From the NCBI RefSeq assembly GCF_024267655.1, contig NZ_CP100595.1, forward strand, positions 1,240,001 to 1,304,000: 64,000 nucleotides of DNA. Reading direction: 5' to 3'. The notes under the pieces are model-generated. The model was not told where the DNA came from, searched no databases, and was given only the letters and a program-made list of their open reading frames with translations. The stretch comes from Arcobacter roscoffensis. Its GTDB lineage: Bacteria > Campylobacterota > Campylobacteria > Campylobacterales > Arcobacteraceae. Each line of letters starts with the position of its first letter. Position 1 is the stretch's first letter. Positions 1-10,200 of this stretch are shown here, piece by piece. A program made the translations under genes and the position numbers.

Positions 1-1
1 A

Positions 2-382
2 AAGTGCTGCACTAAAGTAAATCAAAAGTACAAGTATATGCAAGCTGATTTACATAATCTTGTACCTGCAGTTGGTGAACTAAATGCCGATAGATCAAAC
101 TTTAGATTTTCACAAATCGAAGGTGAAAGAAGATGGTATGGAAAAGATGTGGATTTTGAGGTGGACTTTAAAAGAAGAGTTGTTGAGCCTAGAGATGAGA
201 TAAAAGGAAATATCGCTAGAACATACTTCTATTTTGAAAAGACTTATGGTATGAAAATCTCACAAAAAGATAAGAAGATATTAGAAGTTTGGAACAGACT
301 TGACCCAGTAGATAAGTGGGAAAGTCAAAGAAACAAACTAATAGAGAAAATTCAAGGCAATAAAAATGAGCTCATTGATTAA
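2..382 (+). CDS. Endonuclease I family nuclease (5' truncated by window edge)
   Basis: The reading frame is open to the left edge, so the true start lies outside the window; about 126 C-terminal residues are visible. The stretch DLHNLVPAVGELNADRSN followed by an RxxxRTYFYF segment and a WNRLDPVDKWE segment matches the C-terminal half of the EndA/Dns endonuclease I family, which are secreted or periplasmic non-specific DNases that use a metal held in a His-Asn-rich fold. The end QGNKN is also typical of the family. It ends 83 bp before the methyltransferase gene. Family assignment is firm; export cannot be judged because the N-terminus is missing. Confidence 0.85.
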   Translation, partial: KCCTKVNQKYKYMQADLHNLVPAVGELNADRSNFRFSQIEGERRWYGKDVDFEVDFKRRVVEPRDEIKGNIARTYFYFEKTYGMKISQKDKKILEVWNRLDPVDKWESQRNKLIEKIQGNKNELID

Positions 383-465
383 TATACAAATGAACTCACT
401 TTAGATATTATACGAAAAAATAGTCTTATAAATTAGCAGTAAATTCACAGGAGTTTAAAAATACT

Positions 466-1641
466 ATGGAAAGCATAACTCAATCAATACAAAATATAGT
501 AGATGAAGAAGCGATAATACACTCAGTTTTAAGCGGTATTCAAAAAAATGCCCAAAAAACTTTCAACAAAGTTACAATAAAAAAAGTAATCATTCAAAAT
601 GAAGAAAAATACCAATTTGAATATTTTTATGATAAAAATGTGGAACATAAAAACCTAAATAATGATGAAACAAAAGAAGAGTTATCAAAGCTTATTGAAA
701 CATATTTTAAGCAAGCTATTATTCATACAAGCTCTTGGGATTATCATATTTTAGTAAACAAAAAAGGCGAAGCTAAAATAAACAAAAAGCAAGCCACAAG
801 AAAGTTTGAAGAGATTAGTCACAATAGAAAGAAAAAGTATATTATAAATGAGGGTGAAAAATCAGCTTTTTTAATAGAGCTTGGAATTATGACAAAAGAA
901 GGAAAGGTAATCAAAGCTAAATATGATAAGTTTAAACAAATAAATCGTTATTTAGAGTTGGTTTCTGATTGTATTCCATATTTAGATAAAAACAAAACTA
1001 TTAGAATTATTGATTTTGGTTGTGGAAAGGCATATTTAACTTTTGCTCTTTATGATTATCTTGTATTAAAGATGGGTTACAATGTAGAGATTGTAGGGCT
1101 TGACTTAAAAGAAAATGTTATTAAGTTTTGTTCAAACCTAGCAAAAAAACTAAACTATGATGACTTAAGATTTGAACAAGGTGATATAAAAGGCTTCAAG
1201 CAGTACGGTGAGGTTGATATGGTTATTTCACTTCATGCTTGTAATACTGCTACTGATGAAGCACTAGCTCAAGCTGTAAAGTGGGATGCAAAGGTTATTT
1301 TAGCAGTGCCATGTTGTCAGCATGAATTACTAAAGAAAATCAAAAATGAGAAAATGGCTCCTATTATGAAGTATGGAATCATCAAAGAAAAAGTAGCATC
1401 ACTACTTACTGATGGTTTAAGAGCAAATGTTTTAGAGATTATGGGATATAGAACACAGGTTTTAGAGTTCATAGATATGGAACATACTCCTAAAAACATA
1501 ATGATCAGAGCTTTCTTTGAAGATACAAAAAATATAAGTAAAGTAGTAAATGAATACAAAGAGTTTAAAACCCAATGGCAAATCTCACCATATATAGAAC
1601 AAGCATTTGGTGAAAAGCTAATAAATAGACTAGAAAAATAA
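466..1641 (+). CDS. Class I SAM-dependent methyltransferase
   Basis: This 391-residue cytoplasmic protein has a class I methyltransferase core in its second half. The SAM-binding motif IDFGCGKAYLTF lies at about residues 182-193, followed by an acidic end of strand 2 (GLDLKEN) and a motif-IV-like ISLHACNTATDEAL segment. A later AVPCCQHEL segment resembles the Methyltransf_32 type of proteins (GSTCD/METTL25-like). The first 140 residues are lysine-rich with no recognised domain. The start is ATG with an AGGAG about 12 bases upstream. It probably forms a short unit with the next small gene 18 bp downstream. The substrate cannot be read from sequence; RNA or protein are both possible. Confidence 0.75.
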   Translation: MESITQSIQNIVDEEAIIHSVLSGIQKNAQKTFNKVTIKKVIIQNEEKYQFEYFYDKNVEHKNLNNDETKEELSKLIETYFKQAIIHTSSWDYHILVNKKGEAKINKKQATRKFEEISHNRKKKYIINEGEKSAFLIELGIMTKEGKVIKAKYDKFKQINRYLELVSDCIPYLDKNKTIRIIDFGCGKAYLTFALYDYLVLKMGYNVEIVGLDLKENVIKFCSNLAKKLNYDDLRFEQGDIKGFKQYGEVDMVISLHACNTATDEALAQAVKWDAKVILAVPCCQHELLKKIKNEKMAPIMKYGIIKEKVASLLTDGLRANVLEIMGYRTQVLEFIDMEHTPKNIMIRAFFEDTKNISKVVNEYKEFKTQWQISPYIEQAFGEKLINRLEK

Positions 1642-1659
1642 TAAGTTTTAGGAGAGAAT

Positions 1660-2061
1660 ATGGAAGAAGTTTGGCAACTAAAAGTAACTGATAGTTTAAA
1701 TCAAATGTTACGAATTAGAAATGATATTGATATAAACAGTACTTTAGAAAGCTTTAGTCATTTAGTAACTATAAAACACAAGTATCATGCAAGTGATGAT
1801 ATTATGTTTCCTGATCCTGCTTGTTTGGCTTTTTTTACTGCTTTTGAGCAAAATCATCTAAAAGCTTTAGAAGAAAGTGATAGTTTAAAACTAGTAGCTG
1901 TTGATATTCATGAAGGAATAATGCAGTATTTTCTTCTTACAAATGATGCTATGAAAACTATAAATGACTCTATTTCATTTTTGAAATCAAACTCTTTATA
2001 TGCTTGTGATTTTGAAATAGCTCATGAGAAAAAAAATGAGCTTATAAGTAGTATGTATTAA
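1660..2061 (+). CDS. Uncharacterised 133-residue protein
   Basis: I do not recognise this family. It starts at an ATG 9 bases after an AGGAGAG ribosome-binding site, just after the methyltransferase gene, so the two are likely co-transcribed. It has no signal peptide or membrane segment and looks mostly alpha-helical. Two cysteines (in PACLAF and YACDFE) are its only notable residues. Transcription probably ends in the palindrome that overlaps its stop and that of the converging selD gene. Confidence 0.6.
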   Translation: MEEVWQLKVTDSLNQMLRIRNDIDINSTLESFSHLVTIKHKYHASDDIMFPDPACLAFFTAFEQNHLKALEESDSLKLVAVDIHEGIMQYFLLTNDAMKTINDSISFLKSNSLYACDFEIAHEKKNELISSMY

Positions 2062-2091
2062 GATATTATAGTTAGTGAACTATAATATCTT
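2060..2091. terminator. Bidirectional hairpin between converging genes
   Basis: A perfect 14-bp inverted repeat (AAGATATTATAGTT / AACTATAATATCTT) with a 4-base AGTG loop lies between the end of the plus-strand unknown gene and the end of selD. Both arms end in A/T runs, so it could terminate transcription both ways. The selD stop codon and its last codons lie inside the hairpin. Confidence 0.65.
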
Positions 2092-3109
2092 TAACACCTT
2101 TAGGAATAACTTCCCCAATAATTGAAGCATAACCAAAGCTTAATTCTTCAAGCTCTTTTATATACTCAACTGCGTCTTCTTTTGGCATAGCAATTAGTAA
2201 GCCACCTGATGTCTGAGCATCACAAAGTAGTGTTTTACAATGTTGTGATAAACCACTCATATAAGATACTTTATCTTCTAAGTATTTCATATTTTTCTTT
2301 GTTCCACCAGGAACTACACCATCACTAGCTAAAGCAATAGCTTCTTCAACTACAGGTACACTTGAACACTCTATCATAAATGAAGTAGTTTCATTTACAG
2401 ACTCTAAAGCATGACCTAATAGTCCAAAACCTGTAATATCAGTACAAGAGCTAACTTTGTACTTTCTCATGATTTTAGAAGGAAGATAGTTTAAACTAGC
2501 CATAATATCTGCACATTTTCTAATAAGAGAGTTTTCTATCAAATCTCTTTTTATAGCTGTTGTTAAAACACCCATTCCTATAGGTTTTGTAAGAACTAAA
2601 ACATCACCAATTCTTGCTGTATTGTTTCTTACTATTTCATTTGGATGTATCATACCTGTAACTGATAGACCATAATACATCTCAGGTGATTCAATAGTAT
2701 GACCACCAAGTAAAAGTCCACCACACTCTTTAATCTTTTCATTTCCGCCATTTAGAATCTCTCCTAAGGCTTCATATGATAGATTAGCTTTATCAAATCC
2801 TACGATGTTTAAAGCAGTTTTAACCTCTGCTCCCATAGCAAATACATCTGATAGAGAGTTAGCTGCTGCTATTTGTCCATAAATATATGGATCATCAATT
2901 ACAGGAGTAATAAAATCTAGTGTTTGAACTATAGCTTGATCATCATTTATTTGATAAACACTAGCATCTTCGCTTGTATCAAAGCCCACTAAAATTCTGC
3001 TGTCATTTGGTTTTAAGTTGCAAATTGTTTGTTTAAGATCCCCCGGACCCATCTTTGCAGCTCACCCAGCAGCTTTAACGAACTTAGTTAATTTATATTC
3101 ATTGTTCAT
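2072..3109 (-). CDS. selD: Selenide, water dikinase, itself a selenoprotein (Sec16)
   Basis: SelD makes selenophosphate from selenide and ATP, the selenium donor for selenocysteine synthesis. Reading from the ATG at 3109 (AAAGGAG five bases upstream) gives 345 codons with one in-frame TGA at 3062-3064. The TGA falls exactly at the catalytic Cys/Sec position, giving the motif K-A-A-G-U-A-A-K-M-G-P-G-D-L. SelD proteins are known with either Cys or Sec here. The rest matches SelD: a GFDTSEDASVY segment, the DFITPV segment and GGLLLGGHTIES. Without recoding the gene would appear to start at 3052 and lose its glycine-rich loop and catalytic residue. A short hairpin follows the TGA. SelD therefore needs its own product to be made fully. 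No other sel genes are in the window. Confidence 0.95.
3035..3055 (-). promoter_or_regulatory. Candidate SECIS hairpin in selD
   Basis: On the coding strand, the sequence starting six bases after the TGA can fold as AAGAT / ATCTT enclosing an 11-base G-rich loop (GGGTCCGGGGG). Bacterial SECIS elements sit just downstream of the UGA inside the coding sequence and present a G/U-containing apical loop to SelB. Position and loop composition fit; the stem is short and pairing within the loop is uncertain. Confidence 0.5.
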
Positions 3110-3306
3110 AAAACTCCTTTCAAAACACATGTTTTACACATAATTGTAATATAATATAAATAAAATCCGTAATTGTACAAGGTTTTTTTCAAAAAAGACT
3201 TAAAAAGTAAAGTAAAATTTACTTTTTGATATAAGTAACTTTGAACATTTAAGTTTAAAGAATATAGAATAACTAAATATATACTTAGGTATAACAAAGG
3301 TGAAAA

Positions 3307-6300
3307 ATGAAAACCTTATTAAAAATACTAATTTTTTTTGTCTTACTTTTTAATTTTTTACATGCAGAAGAAAAAAAACAAATTGATATTGCAATAATAA
3401 AAGATATGGTTCCTTATTCCTTTTTAAACAAAAATGGCAAGCCAGATGGTATTTTTGTAGATTATTGGAAGCTTTGGGCACAAAAACAAAATGTAAAGAT
3501 AAACTTTAAAGCTTATAGTTGGAGTAAAAGTTTAGAAGCTATAAAAAACAAAGAAGTAGATATTCACTCTGGGCTTTTTGAAAATGAACAAAGAAAAGAG
3601 TTTGTAACTTATATTGATAAAATATATCCTTCCCAAGGATATATTTATATAAAAAGAGAGAAAAAAGAAGATTTTAAAACAATAAAAGATTTTAAAAATC
3701 AAAAAATAAGTGTTTTAAAAGGAAGTTTTTTTGAAGGCTATTTAAAAGAAAACTATCCTTTTTTAGATTTAGATGAAAAGGAAAGTTTTAAGGAAAGTTT
3801 TGATGATATAAGAAGTTCTAAAACAGAATTTTTTATAGATGATGCTTTAATCTCTTGGTTTCAACTAGTAGGTTCACTAGATCATAAAAACTTTACTACA
3901 TTAGATGATTTTAAAATAAATAAGTGGTTTTATAGTGCAGTTAAAAAAGATGATATAACTTTAAAAAATCTTGTTCAAGAAGGAATAAAAAAAATCTCTT
4001 ATGATGAACTAGTTGAACTTGAAAAAAAATGGATTATTCAAAATGAATATAGATATTTTGAACAAAAAAAACAAATTGATTTACTAAACTTTGAAGAGAG
4101 ACTTTGGCTTTTAAGAAACCAAGATATAAAGTTTGCTCTTGTGAAAGATTGGGAAAGATATAGCTTTCTTAATAAGTTTGGTGAAGTAAAGGGCTATCAT
4201 TTAGATTTATTAAAACTTTTAAATAAGAAGTTAAAAACAGATTTTAAATATAAGGTTTTTGATAGTTGGTCTGATGCTTACAATAGTGTAAAAAATGGTA
4301 AAAATGAAGCTATTTTTGGTCTTTCTTGGTCACAAAGTAGAGAAAAGATATTTAGTTTTTCTCCTTCTTATAACTATAGCCCTTATTATATAGTTACTCA
4401 TAAAGATGATAACTCAATAAAAACTTTAAGCGATTATGAAAATAAAACAGTTGTTACTTTAGAAAACTCTATTACAAATGAAATTATAAATGAGGAAGTT
4501 AATGATGCAAATATAATATATGCCAAATCTATTAATGATATTTTATATAAACTTCAAACAAAAAAAGCAAAAAGTGCAATATTAGAAAATGCAAAAGATT
4601 TAGATTTAGATAGTTACAATCTAAAAATAGTAGCACCTATTTATTCTAAGTATGGAAAACTTCATATAGGAATAAATAAAAAATTAAAAACATTTACTTC
4701 AATTTTAGAAAAAGGAATAAATTCTATTTCTATTGAAGAATCAAAAGTTTTACAGGATAAATGGCTTAAAAATATTATTGAGTTTTCAAATGAAGAATTA
4801 GATTACATAAAAAATAAAAAGATATTAAAAGTTGGTGTTGAAAACTGGACAGCTATTAGTGAGTTTAAAAATGAATATGAAATGGATGGAATTGGAGGAA
4901 GAGTAGTTCAAAAAGCTTTAGATATTTCAGGAATAAATTATGAGTTAGTAAAAGGTGAATGGAGTAACTTACTTGAAAGTTTTAAAGAAGGTGAAATTGA
5001 TATTTTACCAACAACTTTATATTCTGAAAATAGAGCCTCTTATGGTGAGTTTTCAAATAGCTATTTATGGGTAAAAAACTTTTTATATGTAAAAGATAAT
5101 AATTCTGAAATAAAAACCTTTGAAGATTTAAAGGGTAAAAGATTAGCAATTCAAAAAAGCTATGCAACTATAGAATTAGTAAAACAAAAATATCCTGATA
5201 TTGAAATAGTAGAAACAAAAAACTTAGAAGATTCAATTACAAGGGTTTTAAATGGTTCCGTTGATGCTTTATTTGAATTACAAATATCAGTTGAGAGCAA
5301 ATTAAAAGAGCTATTAATTACTAGTTTAAAAGCTGTTTCTCAAAATAGTATTAAAGCTCAAGAATTACATGTATTATCAAAGTATGAAGACTATAATTTA
5401 GTAAATATTATCAATAAATCTTTATCTTCAATAGATCAAAAAACAAAAGAGACTATTATTTCAAGTTGGACTAATAATTTAAAAGTTAAAAAAGAGGTGA
5501 AAATAGCTTTTGCTAAAGATAGAGAACCTTATACTATTAGTCAAGGTCAAGTAAAGGGAATAGAGTATGACTTATTAAAAGAGATATTAATTCTAAGTGA
5601 TATAAATATTGTTGAATCTAAGAACGTAAGTGTAGATAAACTTAGTTCAATATTAGTAAAAAATGACAATTTTGATATAGCTGTAAATAGAAAACTAAAT
5701 GAGGGTGATAATCTTTTTTATTCAGATAAATTTTTAAGTTTTGAAAATGTTGTAGTTTCAAAAAAATATAGATTTAATGCTATTAAGAGTTTAGAAGAGT
5801 TAAAAGATAAAAAAGTTTTAGCTTTTTATAATGCTAAAAAATATTTAGGTGAAACTTACAATAGTGTATTAAAACCAAAAACTAATAAAAACTATATGGA
5901 AACAGCAAATCAATTTGAGCAAGTAAAAGCATTGGTAAATGATGAGGTTGATTTTATTGTTTTAGACAAAAATATATTTAAATGGTATTTAAATAAACTT
6001 GATAGAAGTATTGAAAATAAATATAATATTGATTTTGTATTTTCAAGTAAAAACCCAAGATATGTTGCTTTTAAAAACAAAGCATTAAGAGATTTATTTA
6101 ATAAGAATTTAGAAATTATTAAAACTAATGGTATTTATGAAGAGATATTTTTAGATTATACAAATGCTTATATTTTACCAAAGGTAAAAATAAACTCTTT
6201 AATAGCAGCGGTTGCTTCAAACTATATATTCATAGAGAATATTCAAGAACTATCAAGGGTAATGGATGTTTTTTCAAGATTGCCATATATAGAAAAAATA

Positions 6301-8598
6301 GAAATTTTTAATAACTCATCAAATATATTGTATTCATCAAATGAAAAGCCTTTAATAAAACATAGAGCTCAAAACAGTTTTCACTATATAGTAAATGTAC
6401 CTCAGAAAGTAGGTTTTATAAAAGTATATTTTGATAATAATTTACTAAAAACCTATGAACAAAGTGATGATTTTATTCCTAAGTTATCACTTTTTGAAAA
6501 CTTTAAAAGCTTTGAATATATAAAAACAGTTTATAAAAAATATGGCTATATAAATAAAGGCCTAAACTTAAATAGTAAAGAAAAAGAATTTATTAAGAAA
6601 AATAATACAATATACTTTTCAGAGATTGATTGGAAACCAATAGTACTAATTGAAGATGATAAGTTTAGTGGTTTAGCAAAAGATTATTTAGATTTAATAA
6701 AAAAAACAACAGGCTTAAATTTTGAGTTTAAGAAGTATAAAAATTGGCAAGAAACTGTATTAGCTTTTGAAAATGGTAAAATTGATATGATACCAGCTTT
6801 AGGAGATGTGGCATTTTCTATAAAAGGCTCATTTGTAAGTAATAGTATGGCAGATTTTAAATATGCAATAGTAACAAATAATGAAGGAAGATTTCTAGAT
6901 GGAATAAAAGACTTAAAAGGAAAAACTGTTGCTCTACCAAAAGGCTTTAGTTCACATGCACTTATAGAAAATAGGTATCCAGATATTAATATTAGGGAAA
7001 CAAAATCAATTGATGAGGCTTTAAGTTTGGTTTCAAAAGGTGAGGTTGATGCTTTTATAGGTCATAGTGCAGTTGTAGTTTATAAACTACAAAATAGTTT
7101 TTCAGATTTAAAAATTTCAGGATTAAGTGAAGAGAGATTTAACCATTATATATTAATACAAGATAAGTATCCAGAACTTTTAAGTATCTTGAACAAAGCA
7201 ATATTTAATATTACTCCAAATCAAAAATTTGAGATAAAAAATAAATGGATTAAATCAGAAATTAAAACAGAAATTAATTATGAACTCTTATATAGAGTAA
7301 TAACTATTTTTATAATCATACTTTTGATTGTTTTATACTTTACAAAAAAATTATCAGATACAAAAAGTTTGGTACTACAAAAATCTAAAGATTTAGAAGA
7401 GCAAAGAAACGTATTTCAAACACTATTTAATGATTCAAGTGATGGTTTGTCCTTGATGAAAAATGGAAGATTCATTGAGTGTAATGATGCTGTATTAAAA
7501 ATGCTTGATTATAAGAGCAAAGAAGAGTTTTTAAATCTAAAACACACTGAACTCTCTCCTTTATACCAATTTGATGGACAAAAGTCAGAAGATAAAGCAA
7601 AGGTCATTGTTCAAGAGTGTCTAAAAACAGGTCATGCAAGATTTGAGTGGTTACATTTAACATCAAAAGGTAAAGAAATTTGGTTTGAAATAGTACTAAC
7701 CAAACTTATTCTTAACGATGAAGAAGTAATTCATGCTGTATGGAGAGATATTGAAGATAAAAAGACATTAGAAGAACAAAACTTAAGAAGAACTATGGAA
7801 CTTGAAGATACAAATAATGAATTAGAACACTCAATAGATAATCTAAAAAAGACACAAAAACAGTTAATTGAATCAGAAAAAATGGCTAGTTTAGGTGGAT
7901 TAGTTGCAGGTGTTGCCCATGAGATAAATACCCCTATTGGAGTAGCCTATACAGGAATTACTCATTTTAAAGAAATAACTGATAAGGTTAAAAGTTTATA
8001 TGAAAAAGATATGATGAGTCAAGAGGAGTTTGAAGAGTATTTAAATACTTCACTTGAGCTTTCAACATTACTTAATACAAATATAAAAAGAGCTGCAAAT
8101 CTAGTGAAGAGTTTTAAACAAGTAGCAGTGGATCAAACTAGTGAAGAAAAAAGAGTATTTAACATAAGAAAATACTTACAAGAGATTCTTTTCTCAATTC
8201 ATAGTGTTACTAAAAAAACTAATTTAGATTTTAAAATTACATGTGAGAGTAGTTTAGAAATCAATAGTTTCCCTGGAGCTATTTCTCAAATTATAACAAA
8301 TCTAATCATGAATTCTATTATTCATGCTTATGAACCTAAGCAAAAAGGTGTAGTTTCAATAGAAGTAATAAAAGAAGATGATAATATAAAATTAATATAT
8401 AAAGATGATGGAAAAGGAATTCCAAAAGAGAACCTAACAAAAATATTTGATCCATTTTTTACTACTAATAGAGAAAAAGGTGGTAGTGGTTTAGGTTTAA
8501 ATATAATTTATAATATTGTTACAAGTAAATTAAATGGAAAGATAAATTGTCAAAATAATGAAAATGGAGTAGAGTTTATTATACTTTTTAAAGTATAA
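3307..8598 (+). CDS. Giant sensor histidine kinase with five tandem periplasmic substrate-binding domains
   Basis: A 1763-residue membrane kinase. After a signal peptide (about residues 1-20) come repeated SBP_bac_3-type Venus-flytrap domains at about 22-250, 257-495, 508-725, 730-955 and 1099-1320. Recurring features are 'xxDREPYSF...G...DLLK' openings, 'SLEELKDKKVAV' hinge segments and 'VDAFI' segments, with a separate linker of about 140 residues before the fifth. One membrane helix follows (about 1326-1348), then a PAS domain (about 1365-1480), a coiled coil, a dimerisation helix with phospho-acceptor His1538 in AGVAHEINTP, and an HATPase domain (N box near Asn1669, DDGKGIP near 1701). 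BvgS/EvgS-type kinases normally have two such binding domains, so five is unusual. It likely phosphorylates the regulator encoded 21 bp downstream. The ligands are probably amino acids or small polar solutes, but this is inferred. Confidence 0.88.
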   Translation: MKTLLKILIFFVLLFNFLHAEEKKQIDIAIIKDMVPYSFLNKNGKPDGIFVDYWKLWAQKQNVKINFKAYSWSKSLEAIKNKEVDIHSGLFENEQRKEFVTYIDKIYPSQGYIYIKREKKEDFKTIKDFKNQKISVLKGSFFEGYLKENYPFLDLDEKESFKESFDDIRSSKTEFFIDDALISWFQLVGSLDHKNFTTLDDFKINKWFYSAVKKDDITLKNLVQEGIKKISYDELVELEKKWIIQNEYRYFEQKKQIDLLNFEERLWLLRNQDIKFALVKDWERYSFLNKFGEVKGYHLDLLKLLNKKLKTDFKYKVFDSWSDAYNSVKNGKNEAIFGLSWSQSREKIFSFSPSYNYSPYYIVTHKDDNSIKTLSDYENKTVVTLENSITNEIINEEVNDANIIYAKSINDILYKLQTKKAKSAILENAKDLDLDSYNLKIVAPIYSKYGKLHIGINKKLKTFTSILEKGINSISIEESKVLQDKWLKNIIEFSNEELDYIKNKKILKVGVENWTAISEFKNEYEMDGIGGRVVQKALDISGINYELVKGEWSNLLESFKEGEIDILPTTLYSENRASYGEFSNSYLWVKNFLYVKDNNSEIKTFEDLKGKRLAIQKSYATIELVKQKYPDIEIVETKNLEDSITRVLNGSVDALFELQISVESKLKELLITSLKAVSQNSIKAQELHVLSKYEDYNLVNIINKSLSSIDQKTKETIISSWTNNLKVKKEVKIAFAKDREPYTISQGQVKGIEYDLLKEILILSDINIVESKNVSVDKLSSILVKNDNFDIAVNRKLNEGDNLFYSDKFLSFENVVVSKKYRFNAIKSLEELKDKKVLAFYNAKKYLGETYNSVLKPKTNKNYMETANQFEQVKALVNDEVDFIVLDKNIFKWYLNKLDRSIENKYNIDFVFSSKNPRYVAFKNKALRDLFNKNLEIIKTNGIYEEIFLDYTNAYILPKVKINSLIAAVASNYIFIENIQELSRVMDVFSRLPYIEKIEIFNNSSNILYSSNEKPLIKHRAQNSFHYIVNVPQKVGFIKVYFDNNLLKTYEQSDDFIPKLSLFENFKSFEYIKTVYKKYGYINKGLNLNSKEKEFIKKNNTIYFSEIDWKPIVLIEDDKFSGLAKDYLDLIKKTTGLNFEFKKYKNWQETVLAFENGKIDMIPALGDVAFSIKGSFVSNSMADFKYAIVTNNEGRFLDGIKDLKGKTVALPKGFSSHALIENRYPDINIRETKSIDEALSLVSKGEVDAFIGHSAVVVYKLQNSFSDLKISGLSEERFNHYILIQDKYPELLSILNKAIFNITPNQKFEIKNKWIKSEIKTEINYELLYRVITIFIIILLIVLYFTKKLSDTKSLVLQKSKDLEEQRNVFQTLFNDSSDGLSLMKNGRFIECNDAVLKMLDYKSKEEFLNLKHTELSPLYQFDGQKSEDKAKVIVQECLKTGHARFEWLHLTSKGKEIWFEIVLTKLILNDEEVIHAVWRDIEDKKTLEEQNLRRTMELEDTNNELEHSIDNLKKTQKQLIESEKMASLGGLVAGVAHEINTPIGVAYTGITHFKEITDKVKSLYEKDMMSQEEFEEYLNTSLELSTLLNTNIKRAANLVKSFKQVAVDQTSEEKRVFNIRKYLQEILFSIHSVTKKTNLDFKITCESSLEINSFPGAISQIITNLIMNSIIHAYEPKQKGVVSIEVIKEDDNIKLIYKDDGKGIPKENLTKIFDPFFTTNREKGGSGLGLNIIYNIVTSKLNGKINCQNNENGVEFIILFKV

Positions 8599-8619
8599 TA
8601 ATTCTAATAGGATTAAAAA

Positions 8620-10116
8620 ATGGGTAAATTAAATTTTTATAAGTCAAAAGATAAAAAAAATGAAATTTTAGACACATGGAAAATACTTATTTCAGATGAT
8701 GAGTTAGATGTGCATACTTTAACTAAAACTGTTTTAAAAAACTTTGTTTATAAGGGTAAGGGTTTAGAGTTTATTAGTACTTTTAGTGGTGAAGAAACTA
8801 TTGAAGTTGTTAAAAATAATGATGATATAGTTTTATTACTTCTTGATGTAATCATGGAAAGTGATGATGCAGGACTTCAAGTAGTAAAAACAATCAGAGA
8901 TGATTTAAATAACCATGACTTACAAATAGTTTTAAGAACAGGTCAATCAGGACTAGTTCCTGAGAGTGAAGTTGTTATGGATTATGCAATAAATGACTAT
9001 AAAGAAAAAACTGAACTTACTTCAAAAAAATTAATTACCACAATTATTACAGCAATTAGGTCTTTTGAGAATATAAAAGCTTTAAATAAAAGTAATGAAG
9101 ATATTAAAAAATTAAACTACGACCTAAATGGTATTTTAGATTCATTTGATAAATATGTAATAGCTTCAAGGGCAAATAAAGATGGTGAAATCATATACGT
9201 AAGTGAAGCTTTTTGTAATTTAACGGGGTATAGAAAAGATGAATTATTGGGAAATAATCATAATATCTTAAAAGATATGTTTACACCAAATGAAATTTAT
9301 GATGATTTATGGAAAACAATTACCTCAAACAAAGTTTGGAGGGGTCAAATAAGAAACCAAAAGAAAAATGGTGAGTATTATTGGTTAAAAACTGTAATTA
9401 GTCCTGAATATGATGTCCATGGGGAGTTTGTTTGTTATACTGCAATTTCCCAAAATATCACAGCTCAAAAAGAAGTTGAAAAAGCAAATGTAGAAATTGA
9501 GCAGTTAAATGAAGATATTATAGAAACACAAAGAGAAGTAGTCTTTAGACTTGGTGCTATTGCAGAAGCTAGAGATAAAGAAACAGGTATGCATGTAAAA
9601 AGAGTAGCTGAATACTCTAAGCTTTTAGCCTTATATTACGGACTTCCTGCAAATGAAGCTGAAATAGTAAAAATGGCAAGTCCAATGCATGACATAGGTA
9701 AAGTTGCAATTCCTGATGATATCTTAAAGAAACCAGGTAGATATACTCCCGAAGAGTTTGAGATTATGAAAACCCATGCTCAAATTGGTTATGATATGTT
9801 GAAATCTTCAAATAAACCTATTTTAAAAGCAGCAGCAATTATTGCTCACCAACATCAAGAAAAATATGATGGTTCGGGTTATCCACAAGGTTTAAGTGGA
9901 GAAGATATTCATATATATGGAAGAATAACTGCTATTGCTGATGTATTTGATGCCCTTGGAAGTGATAGGGTTTATAAAAAAGCTTGGGATGATGATAGAA
10001 TTTTTAATCTTTTTAAAGAAGAAAGAGCCAAGCATTTTGATCCAGTTCTAATAGACTTATTCTTTAAAAATTTAGACAACTTTTTAGAGATTAGAGACAA
10101 ATTTAAGGATGTATAG
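8620..10116 (+). CDS. Response regulator with PAS and HD-GYP phosphodiesterase domains
   Basis: 498 residues. The N-terminal receiver domain has phospho-acceptor Asp76 in LLLLDVIM. A PAS domain follows (about 180-285; NLTGYRKDELLG, WRGQIRNQKKNGEYYW), then an HD-GYP domain with His357-Asp358 in HDIGKVAIPD, an HQHQEKYDGSGYP segment (GYP at 420-422) and GRITAIADVFDAL. HD-GYP proteins hydrolyse cyclic di-GMP. It lies 21 bp after the giant kinase and is its obvious partner, so the pair should connect extracellular solutes to c-di-GMP breakdown. All catalytic residues I can identify are present. A weak A/T-rich inverted repeat after the stop may end the transcript. Confidence 0.9.
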   Translation: MGKLNFYKSKDKKNEILDTWKILISDDELDVHTLTKTVLKNFVYKGKGLEFISTFSGEETIEVVKNNDDIVLLLLDVIMESDDAGLQVVKTIRDDLNNHDLQIVLRTGQSGLVPESEVVMDYAINDYKEKTELTSKKLITTIITAIRSFENIKALNKSNEDIKKLNYDLNGILDSFDKYVIASRANKDGEIIYVSEAFCNLTGYRKDELLGNNHNILKDMFTPNEIYDDLWKTITSNKVWRGQIRNQKKNGEYYWLKTVISPEYDVHGEFVCYTAISQNITAQKEVEKANVEIEQLNEDIIETQREVVFRLGAIAEARDKETGMHVKRVAEYSKLLALYYGLPANEAEIVKMASPMHDIGKVAIPDDILKKPGRYTPEEFEIMKTHAQIGYDMLKSSNKPILKAAAIIAHQHQEKYDGSGYPQGLSGEDIHIYGRITAIADVFDALGSDRVYKKAWDDDRIFNLFKEERAKHFDPVLIDLFFKNLDNFLEIRDKFKDV

Positions 10117-10200
10117 TAAAATGGTAAAGTTTTTTTTACTTTTCCTTAAGTTTTATTTTATACAAGATATTATAGTATTTCGACATAAATTAGCATACAG

